64,000 nucleotides of DNA from Phytophthora colocasiae (GCA_018806915.1 JAGKQI010000003.1:87676-151675); one strand, 5' to 3'; counted from the stretch's first letter, positions 21,769 through 33,035 are shown. Numbers and translations: made by a program. The notes: generated by a model not told the origin, from the letters alone.

Positions 21769-24015
21769 TCACTTGCGTGACTTCTTCGGCGTAGGGCGAG
21801 CATCAATATCAGTCTCCCTGCCACGTCGATCCTGGTTCGCCTTTGCGCTGGCAGCCATAGCAGCACGGTGCTCTCGACGAGCTTGTTTGGCTGTTTTTGC
21901 ATCTACTTTCTCCTGATCACTTGGTGCAGCGTAGATCCAATTTGCTTGGTGCTCTTCAGGGACGTAGGGTCCGATTTTGCTATGCAGCTCCAGCATTTTC
22001 TCAGTATTGCGAGGGGGAGGACTCAAGTCTTCCAAGAAGTGTGTGAACATCCGTGCCACTTTCTCAGGCTCCGTGAGGCGTCCGTCAACTTTACGCCGTA
22101 GATCTTGTACCACAGGTTCATTGTCCGGTCCTTTGCGACACAATACAACTCCAGGTTGGTCTTGAACTGCCGTAAATATCTGGTACTGCTGTACCCCCAC
22201 CAGCGTCTTGTATAATTCAGCAACCAGTGGTTTGTAGCTCTTGAAAAACGTATTTCCACGCGAAATGTGCACCGTAGTGTTGGTTGTAGCCGAACCGTTC
22301 ACAGCAGAGACGATGTCGTCCAAAATCCAGCAGTCTTGACGAGCTACATGCTTCCTAATGTGGCCGAAGCCACGGTCACAAGAGTTTTTTGTATGGCCTT
22401 TCACAAAAAATTTGTAGTCGACCCGCTCAAAGACACCCATGTGGACTTGCGCCAGTAAAAACTTGATAACGTGATTGTTCTTGTTCTGGCCTGAGCAGTT
22501 GTCCGCGTAGACAATAAGTCGTTTCTTTCCGGCTGGAAGCAGCACAGTACGGATGAAGTGCTGTAGCATCGAGTTTATTTGGTCGCTGCCTTTCCCACTG
22601 GCAAACTCGTCGTAGACATAGTTGGTCTGCGTCCCTTCATTCTCATAAAAGATGCCAAAGACGCTCACAGCAAGCAATGAACAAAAATACCACTGCGATG
22701 GTGTTGACGTGACCGACGGAACCGTCAAATTCTGCGAGAAGTCCATGACGATCACAGCCAAATCCTTGCTGATGTCACCCTCTTTATGGATGTCACCTTT
22801 GTCCTTCTTGTACTCTCGTCTAATGTTTATAGTAAATCAAATTGATATTAGTATCCAAACGCAAATCAAAATGATACCTATCGCTACTTACCTCATTCGA
22901 CGTGCAGACTCTGTGTGTCGACCCAACTCTTCAGTTTGCTCTGCGGTTGCTCCGTGGCGCATGCGTGTCTGGTACACGGAACACAGATCGCAGACGTTTG
23001 ACTGTGCGGACCGGATCTTGATCTTAGGGCAGTGGATGGACAAAAGCTTCCTGAACGTTGAGCGGGCGGGCTCATTGACACGTAGACCTTTAGCCACGTA
23101 CTTGTGCATCTCATCGTAGAGAACGTCCCAGGTAAAGGTAGGTGGTAGAAGGGTGTAGTCTTCTCGACTGTAGTATTTGTTCACAACGCCGTCCTTGGTC
23201 TTCTGCATGCGAACTCTTACGGGCACCACCTCGCCAACCTCAGAAGCGAACTCCTTGAACCACCGCACGAGCCACACTGCGTCGATGGTGGACGCGTTCT
23301 TGTTCAGCTTGTTACCGTGCTCCTTTGTGGCTATGTTCCCTTCACGGACGCGGCGCTTGTAGCGTTGCACAGTAAGTGGCTGCACGCCAAGACAGTGGGC
23401 AAAAGCGGTACGGCAAACATGGCCTACGAACGGCAGATAGAAGTGGAACTTCTCGCGCTCACCAGTACCACGACGTCTTGATGCAGTATCCGTCTGCATT
23501 AGGACGCCTATAAGGGTTAGAATGCAGGTAGTCTTCTCGGCCTTGGTCATTTGACCAAGAGAACACGTCAGCCACTCAAGCTCCTTGGCCTTCCCCTCAA
23601 GACAGCGCCGCTTGCACTTGTCTGCGCTAATCAGGCCTGCAACTTGCTGCTGAAGATCGACGTCGTACAAATTGATGCTAATGTCCTCTTCCTCAGCTTC
23701 ACTTCCAACGCTCTCCCCAGTCACCACATCATCCGCTTCCATATCCTCGCTGCCACTCCAGTCCTCGTCATCACTGTCGTCAGGCTCGTCGACATCTTCC
23801 TCTCCGCTTGCATCATTGGCGTCTTCACGCTCGGTGGACAGCTCTAGCTCTGTGTCCTGCGCGAGCTGGATGCGAACAGCTTGAGAGTCCTCTGAAGGGC
23901 TGCTGAAGAGTACAGAAGTTAGCGCATCTGTTCCAGAAGGGCTGCTGGTTAGTGGCGCTTCCGGAGAAGCAAACTCTTGAGAGGGCGAAGGCGGACGTGG
24001 TAGTTGACGGAGCAT
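21769..24015 (-). CDS. DUF7869-type protein, candidate transposase
   Basis: Exons 22892-24015 and 21769-22819 (72-bp GT-AG intron) join to 724 residues with no break. The first 110 residues are Ser/Asp/Glu-rich. Then come GKAKELEWLTCSLGQMTKAE, a helix-turn-helix-like stretch AHCLGVQPLTVQRYKRRVREG (about 215-235), and a CDLCSVYQTRM knuckle near 350. The C-terminal half has the signature series VIVMDFSQNLTVPS, YADNCSGQNKNN and FVKGHTKNSCDRGFGHIRKH. These three Asp-bearing motifs sit on strands and helices like the acid residues of an RNase H/DDE fold, but that is my reading; the family is known as a domain of unknown function widespread in oomycetes and animals. The tail is basic (RPTPKKSRK), NLS-like. 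It sits alone inside inverted ends, which supports a transposase role. Confidence 0.8.
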
Positions 24016-24185
24016 CTTGCGCGGAGACTAGTATCTTGTTGTTGGGTCTGTTAGAACAATGAGAGAGCTCAGTTTAGTGACAGTTTGGATTTTCAAATCA
24101 CTAATCGCTTGATTTCTCGAAACTTCGTTTAAATCCGAAAAACGATGGCCTAACTTTAAACACGATTATCTCGATAACTCTAAAT

Positions 24186-24220
24186 GGCGCATTAGTATCA
24201 TTTTGTTTTGGACGGTCTCA
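24186..24220 (-). repeat. right terminal inverted repeat of the TA-flanked transposon
   Basis: Ends GGACGGTCTCA and is followed by TA; partner of 21383-21417. Confidence 0.65.
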
Positions 24221-24512
24221 TATTTATCAAAAAAATAGCGAGTCTAGCCCATGATTTTAATCGTTCGGTTTATATATAAGTCAGACGTATTTAAACTTAC
24301 AAACCCCGTATGCACATAACGTTCACGCATTTCATATCAAACGATCCCCTCCTCCGATATCTTCTTGTCTTTTTGCCAGTTGGCCTACCGGCATTCTCTT
24401 GTCAAAGGCGGCTATATTTCATAGTGGAAAGAGAGAGTGCAATGTTTGCGTGTTGTGTCTTGTTGTTTTGTGTTGTGTTTGTGATTTTGTGTGTGGTGGT
24501 AGTGTTCAGCCT

Positions 24513-24543
24513 TCCCATATAAGTCTAGGCGGTTAGGATAGCT
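24513..24543 (+). pseudogene. 5' part of tRNA-Glu(CTC) cut by the copia insertion
   Basis: Reads TCCCATATAAGTCTAGGCGG onward and stops at TAGCT, where the LTR element begins. It keeps the A box but has one extra A. The 3' part lies beyond the element in inverted orientation (30068-30109). Confidence 0.9.
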
Positions 24544-24771
24544 TGTCGGAGTACTACTCCTATTACTATTGATATGCTCGCTGTTGATAAGATCTCTAGG
24601 TTGCATGCTATAAATATACATTGGGTCAGTGCGACTTGTGCCTCTTGAGCTAGAGAGCGGCATGACTTCCAGTTCCGCCACCTCCTGCCCAAGCAGCACA
24701 AGTCTAGACCCGGAGGCTTTGCTACCTCCCTCTCGTGTTCTTCCTACCTCTGCAATGACCATCAATTGACA
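24544..24771 (+). repeat. 5' LTR of the copia element
   Basis: 228 bp, TGTCGGAGTACTACTCC to ATCAATTGACA; contains GCTATAAATATACA, a possible TATA region. Confidence 0.92.
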
Positions 24772-24784
24772 GGTTATGAGCCCA
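24772..24784 (+). other. primer binding site matching the anticodon arm of initiator tRNA-Met
   Basis: GGTTATGAGCCCA directly follows the 5' LTR. Its complement TGGGCTCATAACC is the anticodon stem-loop of eukaryotic initiator tRNA-Met (CAT anticodon inside) rather than a CCA end, implying priming by a tRNA half as known for Drosophila copia and yeast Ty5. Confidence 0.75.
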
Positions 24785-24854
24785 AATAAGGTTACGCCTC
24801 GCCTCCGTAGGACGTCTGACCAGTCTGAGGTCAGTAAAGACTCATACCGGGAAG

Positions 24855-25930
24855 ATGACGAGCATGGAAATTCGTTGGGAGATGACGAAGAGCAGCAGTT
24901 CTCAGTTAAGCGGTACGGCTAAGAAAGCAACGTCCTTGGCCTCGTCATCAAGTGGTGAGAGCTCAAGTGCTGACTCAAGCGACTCGGAGAGTGAGAACTC
25001 AAGCTCAGACAGTGGGCGTGAAAAGAAGCGTAAACGTTCTCGAGGTAAGAAAAGGAGCAGCCGTAAACATTCCCGGAAATCAACACAAGATTATTCAAAC
25101 TTAGAGGTGCCCAAGCTCACTGGGGCTGATGATTACGAGCTGTGGCGCACGATGATTGAACTCAAGCTCAAAGTGCAGAAATTGTGGAAAATTGTCACCG
25201 AACAAGCGGTGAAAAAGGGATCATGGAGGACTAGCAAGAAGCGGCGCTTTGAAATGCGCTGGTTGAAGGCACAGGAAACAATTGCAGGATTGATTGGCCC
25301 GAGGCTTGCTGGACGTTATCGTCGGTTGGTAGTGAATTGCAATCCTGTTTCTCGTTTTCAAGAGATAGAGAAAGAATACAATGCAGGCAGTGCGGTCAAG
25401 AATGATATCTTGATCAAGAGCGCAATGTTTACTCGCAAACTGGCTCGAGGCTAACGTGTTGACACCTGCATCGCAGTGATGAAACTACAGGAGGATTTAG
25501 TTACGCTCGGATTTCCACTGGAGGATGCTGAACTGGCTCGTTTACTGTTGACTAATGCCCTTGAAGTATTTCCTGATCTCAGCAATGAGCTTGTAGCTGC
25601 TCGAATGAAACGAACCGTGTTAGAAGTTGGTCGTGTTCGTGGACGTCTTTTGGCAAGAGAACAAGAAGAAAATATGCGTGGTACGTAAGTTTCACATAAT
25701 CCGGCGACTTCTCAATTCAGCTCAAGGGGGTGGACGAATTCTCCAGATTGTAGACGACCGATCTCCAACTCGTCAACATGCTGGAAGAGGCGATATTACA
25801 AGAGGGAAACGCTTTTCTGGTCATCAAAGCCATCACCGTTCTGTCCGTAGTGGTATGGATCGCCGTCCGTGCTCTATCTGCAATCAGCTTGGTCACTGGT
25901 ACCGAGAATGCCCAAGAAACAACAAACATA
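24855..25930 (+). pseudogene. copia gag remnant
   Basis: Starts at ATG 24855 with a Ser/Asp-rich and Lys/Arg-rich leader, then the copia Gag core NLEVPKLTGADDYELWRTMI. A TAA at 25452 interrupts the frame, which resumes to about 25688 (LVTLGFPLEDAELARLLLTN); then a frame change, after which the zinc knuckle CSICNQLGHWYREC appears near 25872-25913. Not translatable as one protein. Confidence 0.85.
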
Positions 25931-28900
25931 TAATGGGCGCCAACGTGATGGTTACAACGGCCGGTCCAAGTCTGGTGGCCGTGGAGGACATCGTGGTAAT
26001 GATACGACTGGTCCAATAGAGCTAATGGTGTCCTTGGATAGTTCACCGCAGATGAATACGTGCAGTCAAACAGAATGGTGTCTGGACAGTGAAGCTCAGG
26101 TGAATATCTGTGGAGATCTGTCTTGTTTTGTGGAGATAACTACGGTTAGCAATGGTCGTGTAATGCGCTGTGTCAATGGAAGCACGGAAAACGTCAATCA
26201 GAAAGGCTCAGTGGAGTTATTCGTAGTTAATCAACGTACAGGTCGAAGGGAACACAGGATTCTTTCCGATGTATACTACGTTCCTGATGCAATAGCCAAT
26301 TTGATCTCGCTCGATTATATGTAGTCGCTTGGATATTTCCTGTCGATGGCAAAAGACCAGTCTGCCTGCTTCTTGGATAAGTCTCGAATCTCACTACAAT
26401 TCAAAAAGGTTGATGGTATTTGTCGAATCGAGTCGGTCAAACCACAAGGTCAGCAAACGGAAGCCGTCTGCAATGCGATTCTGCGATCCAACAGCTCGCA
26501 GTCGTTGTCGCTCTGGCTCACGCCAGTTCAGAAACAATAAGGAATATGGCGAAGAATCAAATTGTCAATGGCCTGTAGACCAACAACAAGACGTTTGGGG
26601 ACTGTGACTGTCTTCCGTGTATCAAGGGCAAGAAGGTTCGAATGACTTACCGAGAAAGAAGAAAATGTGCGAAGAAGCCGCTGCAAAAGCTTCAAGTAGA
26701 TGTGTGCACAGTCAATGAGTTGACACTGGATGGGTGTAATTGCTTCCTACTCGTTGTGGATGAGTACTCACGGTACAAGTGGATATTCATACTGAAGCAG
26801 AAGAGCGAAGCAAAAGAGCACATCATTGCTCTTGTTAACCGTCTTCACGTCAAGAACAGAGAGAATAACTGGCGGGTTGAAGAAATTCATTCGGATCAAG
26901 TTGGTGAATTCGATAACTCCGTACTCCAGGAATTTAGCAGCTCGGAAGGAATCTCATTGACCACGACGAATGGGTATACGCCACAAGAAAATGGAATTGT
27001 CGAGCGCGCTAATGGCATTGTTCTCCCGAAAGTACGGTCTCTTTTGCACATGACGAACCTACCAGAAAGTCTGTGGGGTGAAGCAGCATTGCACGTGGTA
27101 CATACGATGAATGTGACGGCTTCGCGAGTCATTCAGGGTATTACACCGCATGAAAAGCTTTCTGGTGAGCGTCCAGATGTATCGTGGCTAAGAACGTGGG
27201 GTTCTCTTTGTTGATTTCACATAGGTAGTGGATCGAGGACGAGAAAGAAGAAGTTATCTTCTCGAATGGGAGTTGTGATTCTCGTTGGTTATTCTCCTGC
27301 AACGAATGGATATAAAGTGATAGATTTGACCTCAGGGGGAGTTTCAACTCATCGTGAGGAAAATATGGTGTGGGCTGAAGATTACATTGTTGGCCCGAGA
27401 TGCTACTGGCGAATGTGTATGGTCATGGTGACCATCAGCTTCCAATAAGAGTCGATCGTTCCTATGCAGATGCAAATTGAAGATGTGGTGAAGTTAGATT
27501 CAGTGAAAAAGAGTGTGTTCGAGCCGCAAATTACGCAGATGAGCTCATCAAGCGGCCCTGCAGAAGCAACAACCGTGGCAAACTCACCTGAAACCAACAG
27601 CCAAAATTCACCTACAGGACAAGTCGTGATGCAGCATTCACCTCGGAACACAACCGTTGGTGAACATGACACAGTTTCTCGACATCAAGTCTCACGGTTT
27701 GGTAGAAAGAGGAAGCGCAATTCCCAGTTCAATGACTTTGAACTTAATCTCGTCACTCCGTGCAAATCCAGTAAATGGCTACAAGAGTTACAGAATTCTG
27801 GCGGTTCTCAAGCTCGATTACATGCTCGAGATGTCCCGAATCCGACTACTTACAAAATGGCGGTCAAATCACAGTATGCTGAGCAGTGGAAGGCAGCGAT
27901 GGAGGAGGAATTAGCTTCGTTGCGTCGACATGGAATCTGGATTATTGTGGACCGAGGCTCGGCTGGGAAGTCAACGGTGATAACTAATCGCTGGTTATTG
28001 ACGGTAAAGAAGGATGAGCAGGGCTTTGTAATACGCTTCAAGGCCAGACTTGTTATCCACGGATTTAAACAGCGTTTTGGAATCAACTATAACGAGACGT
28101 TTGCGCCGGTAATTCGATTTGACACAATTCGAGCGGCTGTGTATTTTGCAGTCCTACGTGGATGGCTGGTTTTGCAGTATGACGTGAAAACAGCGTTTCT
28201 TCACGGTACTCTGTCCGAGGTTGTCTTTATGGAGCTACCGCAGGGCTGTGGTTCGCCTGGTAATACCAAAATTTGCAGATTGGTCAAGTCGTTGTACGGT
28301 CTTAAACAAGCTCCCCATGTCTAGAACAAAACCCTGCATCGGCATCTCGTGGCAATTGGCTTTACTCGTCTCGAAAGTGATCATGGCCTCTATGCACTAC
28401 ACGAGAAGGGGGAGATTACAATGCTGCTTACGGTCTATGTGGACGACTTGCTCCTCATGGGTACGAGTGACGCTGCGAGTTGATTACGGCTCAATTGGCA
28501 TCCAGTTTTGAGCTAGTTGCTCTTGGACCTGTGAAATATCTGCTTGGGGTCGAAGTGACATTCGACAGAGAGCTGAACACGATATTCTTTAGCCAAACAG
28601 CATATATTGAGGAGCTACTGCGTCCGTTCCACATGAATGACTGTAATGGGGTTGCAACCCCAGAAAGCAGCTCGACTGAAGTTGTTCGTGAGCAGAATGA
28701 TAGCAGCCAATCAAGTTCACTACCTTACTGAGAAATTGTTGGAGCACTTCAGTATCTCGTGTCAGGCTCAAGACCGGACATTGCTCACGTGATGCGTTGA
28801 CTCGGACAACATATGGCCAACTTTGGTACCGATCATTTTGCGCAAGCGAAGCGTGTCCTAAGATATCTTAAAGGTACCAAAGACTACGGGCTGAAAATGC

Positions 28901-29330
28901 AAGTCTCGGGATCTGCTGAGGTGGAACTCCTGAGGCTCGAAGCCTACACAGACGCTGACTACGCCAATGACCAACAGGACCGACAGTCTGTGAGCGGCTA
29001 TGTCACTATGATTAATGGTAGTGCGGTCTCGTACGGATCACGGAAACAAGGCTGAAAGCTCAAAGTACGATGGAAGCAGAATATGTAGCCATGAATGAAG
29101 GAGCTCGGGACGTCATGTGGTTGCGAGGCCTGTGTGACGAGCTGAAGTGGATATACGATATTCCGACATTGTGGTGCGATAATACGGCGGCTCTATCTCT
29201 ATCAAAGCACCCGCGCGACCTCGGTGAACGCAAGCTCATTGCAGTTCGACACTGTCGTACAGATCAGACGCTTGCCCGTATTAGGTTCGTGCAGTTCAGA
29301 GGTATGCTGGGCGTGTGTCGCCGATAGCAG
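25931..29330 (+). pseudogene. copia pol remnant (protease, integrase, RT, RNase H)
   Basis: Read in pieces. Protease: EWCLDSEAQVNICGD near 26070-26115, with the catalytic DSGA changed to DSEA. Integrase at 26642-27214: LLVVDEYSRYKW, EIHSDQVGEF and ENGIVERANG carry the catalytic region. Reverse transcriptase at 27464-28324: ETFAPVIRFDTIRAAV, QYDVKTAFLHGTL, LYGLKQAPH, then YVDDLLLMG after a stop at 28322. RNase H at 28813-29330: AYTDADYANDQQDRQSVSGY and MEAEYVAMNEGARDVMWLRGL. Stops and frame changes separate nearly every block, so it cannot make an active polyprotein. Confidence 0.9.
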
Positions 29331-29637
29331 GAAGGTGGAGCTACAACTACTGACGGTGGTATCGAGAGCTCGACTATGATGGTAGTGATGTTCAGAACCA
29401 AATAACAAATCACGAGGGTCGTGAGGTGGACGAAGGTCGTCACCAATTCTACGGTCGTAAAGTTTGTGGGCAGTGTTCTACGCGATGTTCGAGGCACGAA
29501 GTTCGTGCGCGTGTACTAGTATCTCTTTGTGATGTTCATGAGATGATAGTGAACGAAGGTCGTCTCACCAGTGATAATCACAGTTGACGCTCTTCATCTT
29601 TAGTTGCGATGGTCCCTTGCTGGACAATATCGCGAGC

Positions 29638-29646
29638 AAGGGGGAG
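29638..29646 (+). other. polypurine tract of the copia element
   Basis: AAGGGGGAG lies directly before the 3' LTR, as expected for plus-strand priming. Confidence 0.8.
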
Positions 29647-29874
29647 TGTCGAAGTACTACTCCTATTACTATTGATATGCTCGCTGTTGATAAGATCTCT
29701 AGGTTGCATGCTATAAATTTACATTGGGTCGGTGCGACATGTGCCTCTTGAGCTAGAGACCGACATCACTTCCAGTTCCACCACCTCCTGCCTATACAGC
29801 ACAAGTTTAGCCCCGGGAGCTTTGCTACCTCCCTCTCGTGTTCTTCCTACCTCTGCAATGACCATCAATCGACA
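29647..29874 (+). repeat. 3' LTR of the copia element
   Basis: 228 bp, TGTCGAAGTACTACTCC to ATCAATCGACA; about 93% identical to the 5' LTR by eye. Confidence 0.92.
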
Positions 29875-29878
29875 TAGC

Positions 29879-30109
29879 TGGTCCGCTTCAGAGAGACACA
29901 CGCCCAGCCGATATACGGTCGCGTATGGACTCGAAGACTATAGGGCGAGCTCCAGACGTGCAGACGAGTGACGTACATGCTACAAAGACTTACAAAAGAC
30001 TTACAAAGACTTTGGCAGAAACACGCACGTTCAGAAGAGCGTAAGAGGAGAGACGGAGCAAAAGATGTTCCCACACCGGGACTCGAACCCGGGTCTGCTG
30101 GGTGAGAGC
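29879..30109 (-). other. inverted segment of one array unit
   Basis: From the TAGCTG border to the CAGCGGCC border the unit sequence reads backwards: GTCCGCTTCAGAGAGACACA at the left and GGGTGAGAGC at the right. In other units the same block runs GCTCTCACCC to GAAGCGGAC. The borders share CTG/CAG, a short inverted match. The 3' part of the split tRNA-Glu lies inside, on the minus strand. Confidence 0.9.
30068..30109 (-). pseudogene. 3' part of the split tRNA-Glu(CTC), inverted
   Basis: On the minus strand reads GCTCTCACCCAGCAGACCCG through the B box to GTGGGAA; the 5' part is at 24513-24543. Confidence 0.9.
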
Positions 30110-30475
30110 CAGCGGCCTATCTCTGGATCTTTGCACTTTGGCGCTAGCTGTAGTGAGACTACAATCACGTTTTTCGACGTCTATATGTGGCTGCGTTGAT
30201 GCACAAGCTGTGTGACGACCGCATGAGCGAATACGTCGCAGCAAGTAGACAGAAGAAGAGAGAACATGGTGTAGGTGCGCTCTCCCACCTTGAGCAGTTT
30301 GAGCACCTTGAGCAGTTTGAGCACCTTGAGCACCTTGAGCACCTTGAGAGAGCGGGTGTAGTTCGAGGCGGTGTGTGGAAGTTGGTCGAATGCAGTGGGG
30401 TATGAAGTGGTGATGTAAGACGTGGAGCAGCGTGAGCGTGAGCGATGTAAGATTTCAGTGGATGTAGAAGTATGT

Positions 30476-30522
<47 letters not shown>

Positions 30523-30630
30523 AAAGAGAGAGAGAGAGAGGGTGCAATGTTTGCGTGTTGTGTGTTGTTGTTGTGTGTTGTTGTTGTGTGTTGTGTTTGT
30601 GATTTTGTGTGTGGTAGTAGTGTTCAGCCT

Positions 30631-30703
30631 TCCCATATAGTCTAGGCGGTTAGGATAGCTGGCTCTCACCCAGCAGACCCGGGTTCGAGTCCCGGTGTGG
30701 GAA
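30631..30703 (+). tRNA. tRNA-Glu(CTC), array unit
   Basis: Reference copy of the array, 73 nt. Acceptor TCCCATA pairs with TGTGGGA (one G-U); A box TAGTCTAGGCGG; anticodon stem GCTGG/CCAGC closing loop CTCTCAC with anticodon CTC; T arm CCGGG-TTCGAGT-CCCGG with the B box GGTTCGAGTCC; discriminator A; TTTT terminator four to five bases after the 3' end. No intron, no encoded CCA. It decodes GAG. Confidence 0.95.
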
Positions 30704-31273
30704 CATCTTTTGCTCCGTCTCTCCTCTTACGCTCTTCTGAACGTGCGTGTTTCTGCCAAAGTCTTTGTAAGTCTTTTGTAAGTCTTTGTAGCATGTACGT
30801 CACTCGTCTGCACGTCTGGAGCTCGCCCTATAGTCTTCGAGTCCATAGGCGACCGTATATCGGCTGGGCGTGTGTCTCTCTGAAGCGGACAGCGGCCTAT
30901 CTCTGGATCTTTGCACTTTGGCGCTAGCTGTAGTGAGACTACAATCACGTTTTTCGGCGTCTATATGTGGCTGCGTTGATGCACAAGCTGTGTGACGACC
31001 GCATGAGCGAATACGTCGCAGCAAGTAGACAGAAGAAGAGAGAACATGGTGTAGGTGCGCTCTCCCACCTTGAGCAGTTTGAGCACCTTGAGCAGTTTGA
31101 GCACCTTGAGCACCTTGAGAGAGCGGGTGTAGTTCGAGGCGGTGTGTGGAAGTTGGTCGAATGCAGTGGGGTATGAAGTGGTGATGTAAGACGTGGAGCA
31201 GCGTGAGCGTGAGCGATGTAAGATTTCAGTGGATGTAGAAGTATGTGTGTTTGTGTGTGTGTGTGTGTGTCTG

Positions 31274-31314
<41 letters not shown>

Positions 31315-31403
31315 TGCAAAGGTTTGCGTGTTGTGTGTTGTTGTTGTGTGTTGTTGTTGTGTGTTGTGTTTGTGATTTTGTGTGTGGTAGTAGTGTTCAG
31401 CCT

Positions 31404-31476
31404 TCCCATATAGTCTAGGCGGTTAGGATAGCTGGCTCTCACCCAGCAGACCCGGGTTCGAGTCCCGGTGTGGGAA
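31404..31476 (+). tRNA. tRNA-Glu(CTC), array unit
   Basis: Same sequence as the copy at 30631; TTTT follows. Confidence 0.95.
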
Positions 31477-32171
31477 CATCTTTTGCTCCGTCTCTCCTCT
31501 TACGCTCTTCTGAACGTGCGTGTTTCTGCCAAAGTCTTTGTAAGTCTTTTGTAAGTCTTTGTAGCATGTACGTCACTCGTCTGCACGTCTGGAGCTCGCC
31601 CTATAGTCTTCGAGTCCATACGCGACCGTATATCGGCTGGGCGTGTGTCTCTCTGAAGCGGACAGCGGCCTATCTCTGGATCTTTGCACTTTGGCGCTAG
31701 CTGTAGTGAGACTACAATCACGTTTTTCGACGTCTATATGTGGCTGCGTTGATGCACAAGCTGTGTGACGACCGCATGAGCGAATACGTCGCAGCAAGTA
31801 GACAGAAGAAGAGAGAACATGGTGTAGGTGCGCTCTCCCACCTTGAGCAGTTTGAGCACCTTGAGCAGTTTGAGCACCTTGAGCACCTTGAGCACCTTGA
31901 GAGAGCGGGTGTAGTTCGAGGCGGTGTGTGGAAGTTGGTCGAATGCAGTGGGGTATGAAGTGGTGATGTAAGACGTGGAGCAGCGTGAGCGTGAGCGATG
32001 TAAGATTTCAGTGGATGTAGAAGTATGTGTGTTTGTGTGTGTGTGTGTGTGTGTCTGCAAGAGAGAGAGAGAGAGAGGGGGGTGCAAAGGTTTGCGTGTT
32101 GTGTGTTGTTGTTGTGTGTTGTTGTTGTGTGTTGTGTTTGTGATTTTGTGTGTGGTAGTAGTGTTCAGCCT

Positions 32172-32244
32172 TCCCATATAGTCTAGGCGGTTAGGATAGC
32201 TGGCTCTCACCCAGCAGACCCGGGTTCGAGTCCCGGTGTGGGAA
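32172..32244 (+). tRNA. tRNA-Glu(CTC), array unit
   Basis: Same sequence as the copy at 30631; TTTT follows. Confidence 0.95.
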
Positions 32245-32800
32245 CATCTTTTGCTCCGTCTCTCCTCTTACGCTCTTCTGAACGTGCGTGTTTCTGCCAA
32301 AGTCTTTGTAAGTCTTTTGTAAGTCTTTGTAGCATGTACGTCACTCGTCTGCACGTCTGGAGCTCGCCCTATAGTCTTCGAGTCCATACGCGACCGTATA
32401 TCGGCTGGGCGTGTGTCTCTCTGAAGCGGACAGCGGCCTATCTCTGGATCTTTGCACTTTGGCGCTAGCTGTAGTGAGACTACAATCACGTTTTTCGGCG
32501 TCTATATGTGGCTGCGTTGATGCACAAGCTGTGTGACGACCGCATGAGCGAATACGTCGCAGCAAGTAGACAGAAGAAGAGAGAACATGGTGTAGGTGCG
32601 CTCTCCCCACCTTGAGCAGTTTGAGCACCTTGAGCAGTTTGAGCACCTTGAGCACCTTGAGCACCTTGAGCACCTTGAGAGAGCGGGTGTAGTTCGAGGC
32701 GGTGTGTGGAAGTTGGTCGAATGCAGTGGGGTATGAAGTGGTGATGTAAGACGTGGAGCAGCGTGAGCGTGAGCGATGTAAGATTTCAGTGGATGTAGAA

Positions 32801-32853
<53 letters not shown>

Positions 32854-32856
32854 TGC

Positions 32857-32888
<32 letters not shown>

Positions 32889-32962
32889 GCAATGTTTGCG
32901 TGTTGTGTGTTGTTATTGTGTGTTGTGTTTGTGATTTTGTGTGTGGTAGTAGTGTTCAGCCT

Positions 32963-33035
32963 TCCCATATAGTCTAGGCGGTTAGGTTAGCTGGCTCTCA
33001 CCCAGCAGACCCGGGTTCGAGTCCCGGTGTGGGAA
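32963..33035 (+). tRNA. tRNA-Glu(CTC), array unit, D-arm variant
   Basis: Identical except GGTTAGGTTAG where other copies have GGTTAGGATAG. The unit is cut 223 bp further on by the Gag-only LTR element. Confidence 0.93.

Larger units (their letters stand above)
21383..24220 (-). mobile_element. TA-flanked DNA transposon with DUF7869-type gene
   Basis: About 2.84 kb. The left end reads TGAGACTGCGTCAAACAAAA and the reverse complement of the right end reads TGAGACCGTCCAAAACAAAA; similarity goes on through ATACTAATG for about 35 bp. Both ends are bordered by TA (21381-21382 and 24221-24222), consistent with a TA target site or duplication. Inside lies one spliced gene on the minus strand. A second copy of the subterminal motif AGTATCATTTTGTTTT lies at about 21700 in the same orientation as the right end, so a different left boundary or a nested end is possible. 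Confidence 0.65.
24544..29874 (+). mobile_element. degenerate Ty1/copia LTR retrotransposon inside a tRNA-Glu gene
   Basis: 5,331 bp with 228-bp LTRs starting TGTCG and ending GACA, flanked by the direct repeat TAGCT (24539-24543 and 29875-29879). The order gag, protease, integrase, reverse transcriptase, RNase H is that of Ty1/copia. The LTRs differ at about 16 of 228 positions by eye, and the coding region has several stops and frame changes, so it is inactive. Confidence 0.93.

Noticed and set aside
30111..30630. 5S rRNA or a snRNA in the array unit
   Set aside because: No recognisable 5S or U-snRNA motif on either strand.
30810..30850. A second tRNA suggested by the B-box-like TCTTCGAGTCCA in each unit
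   Set aside because: No pairing acceptor or anticodon arm can be drawn around it.
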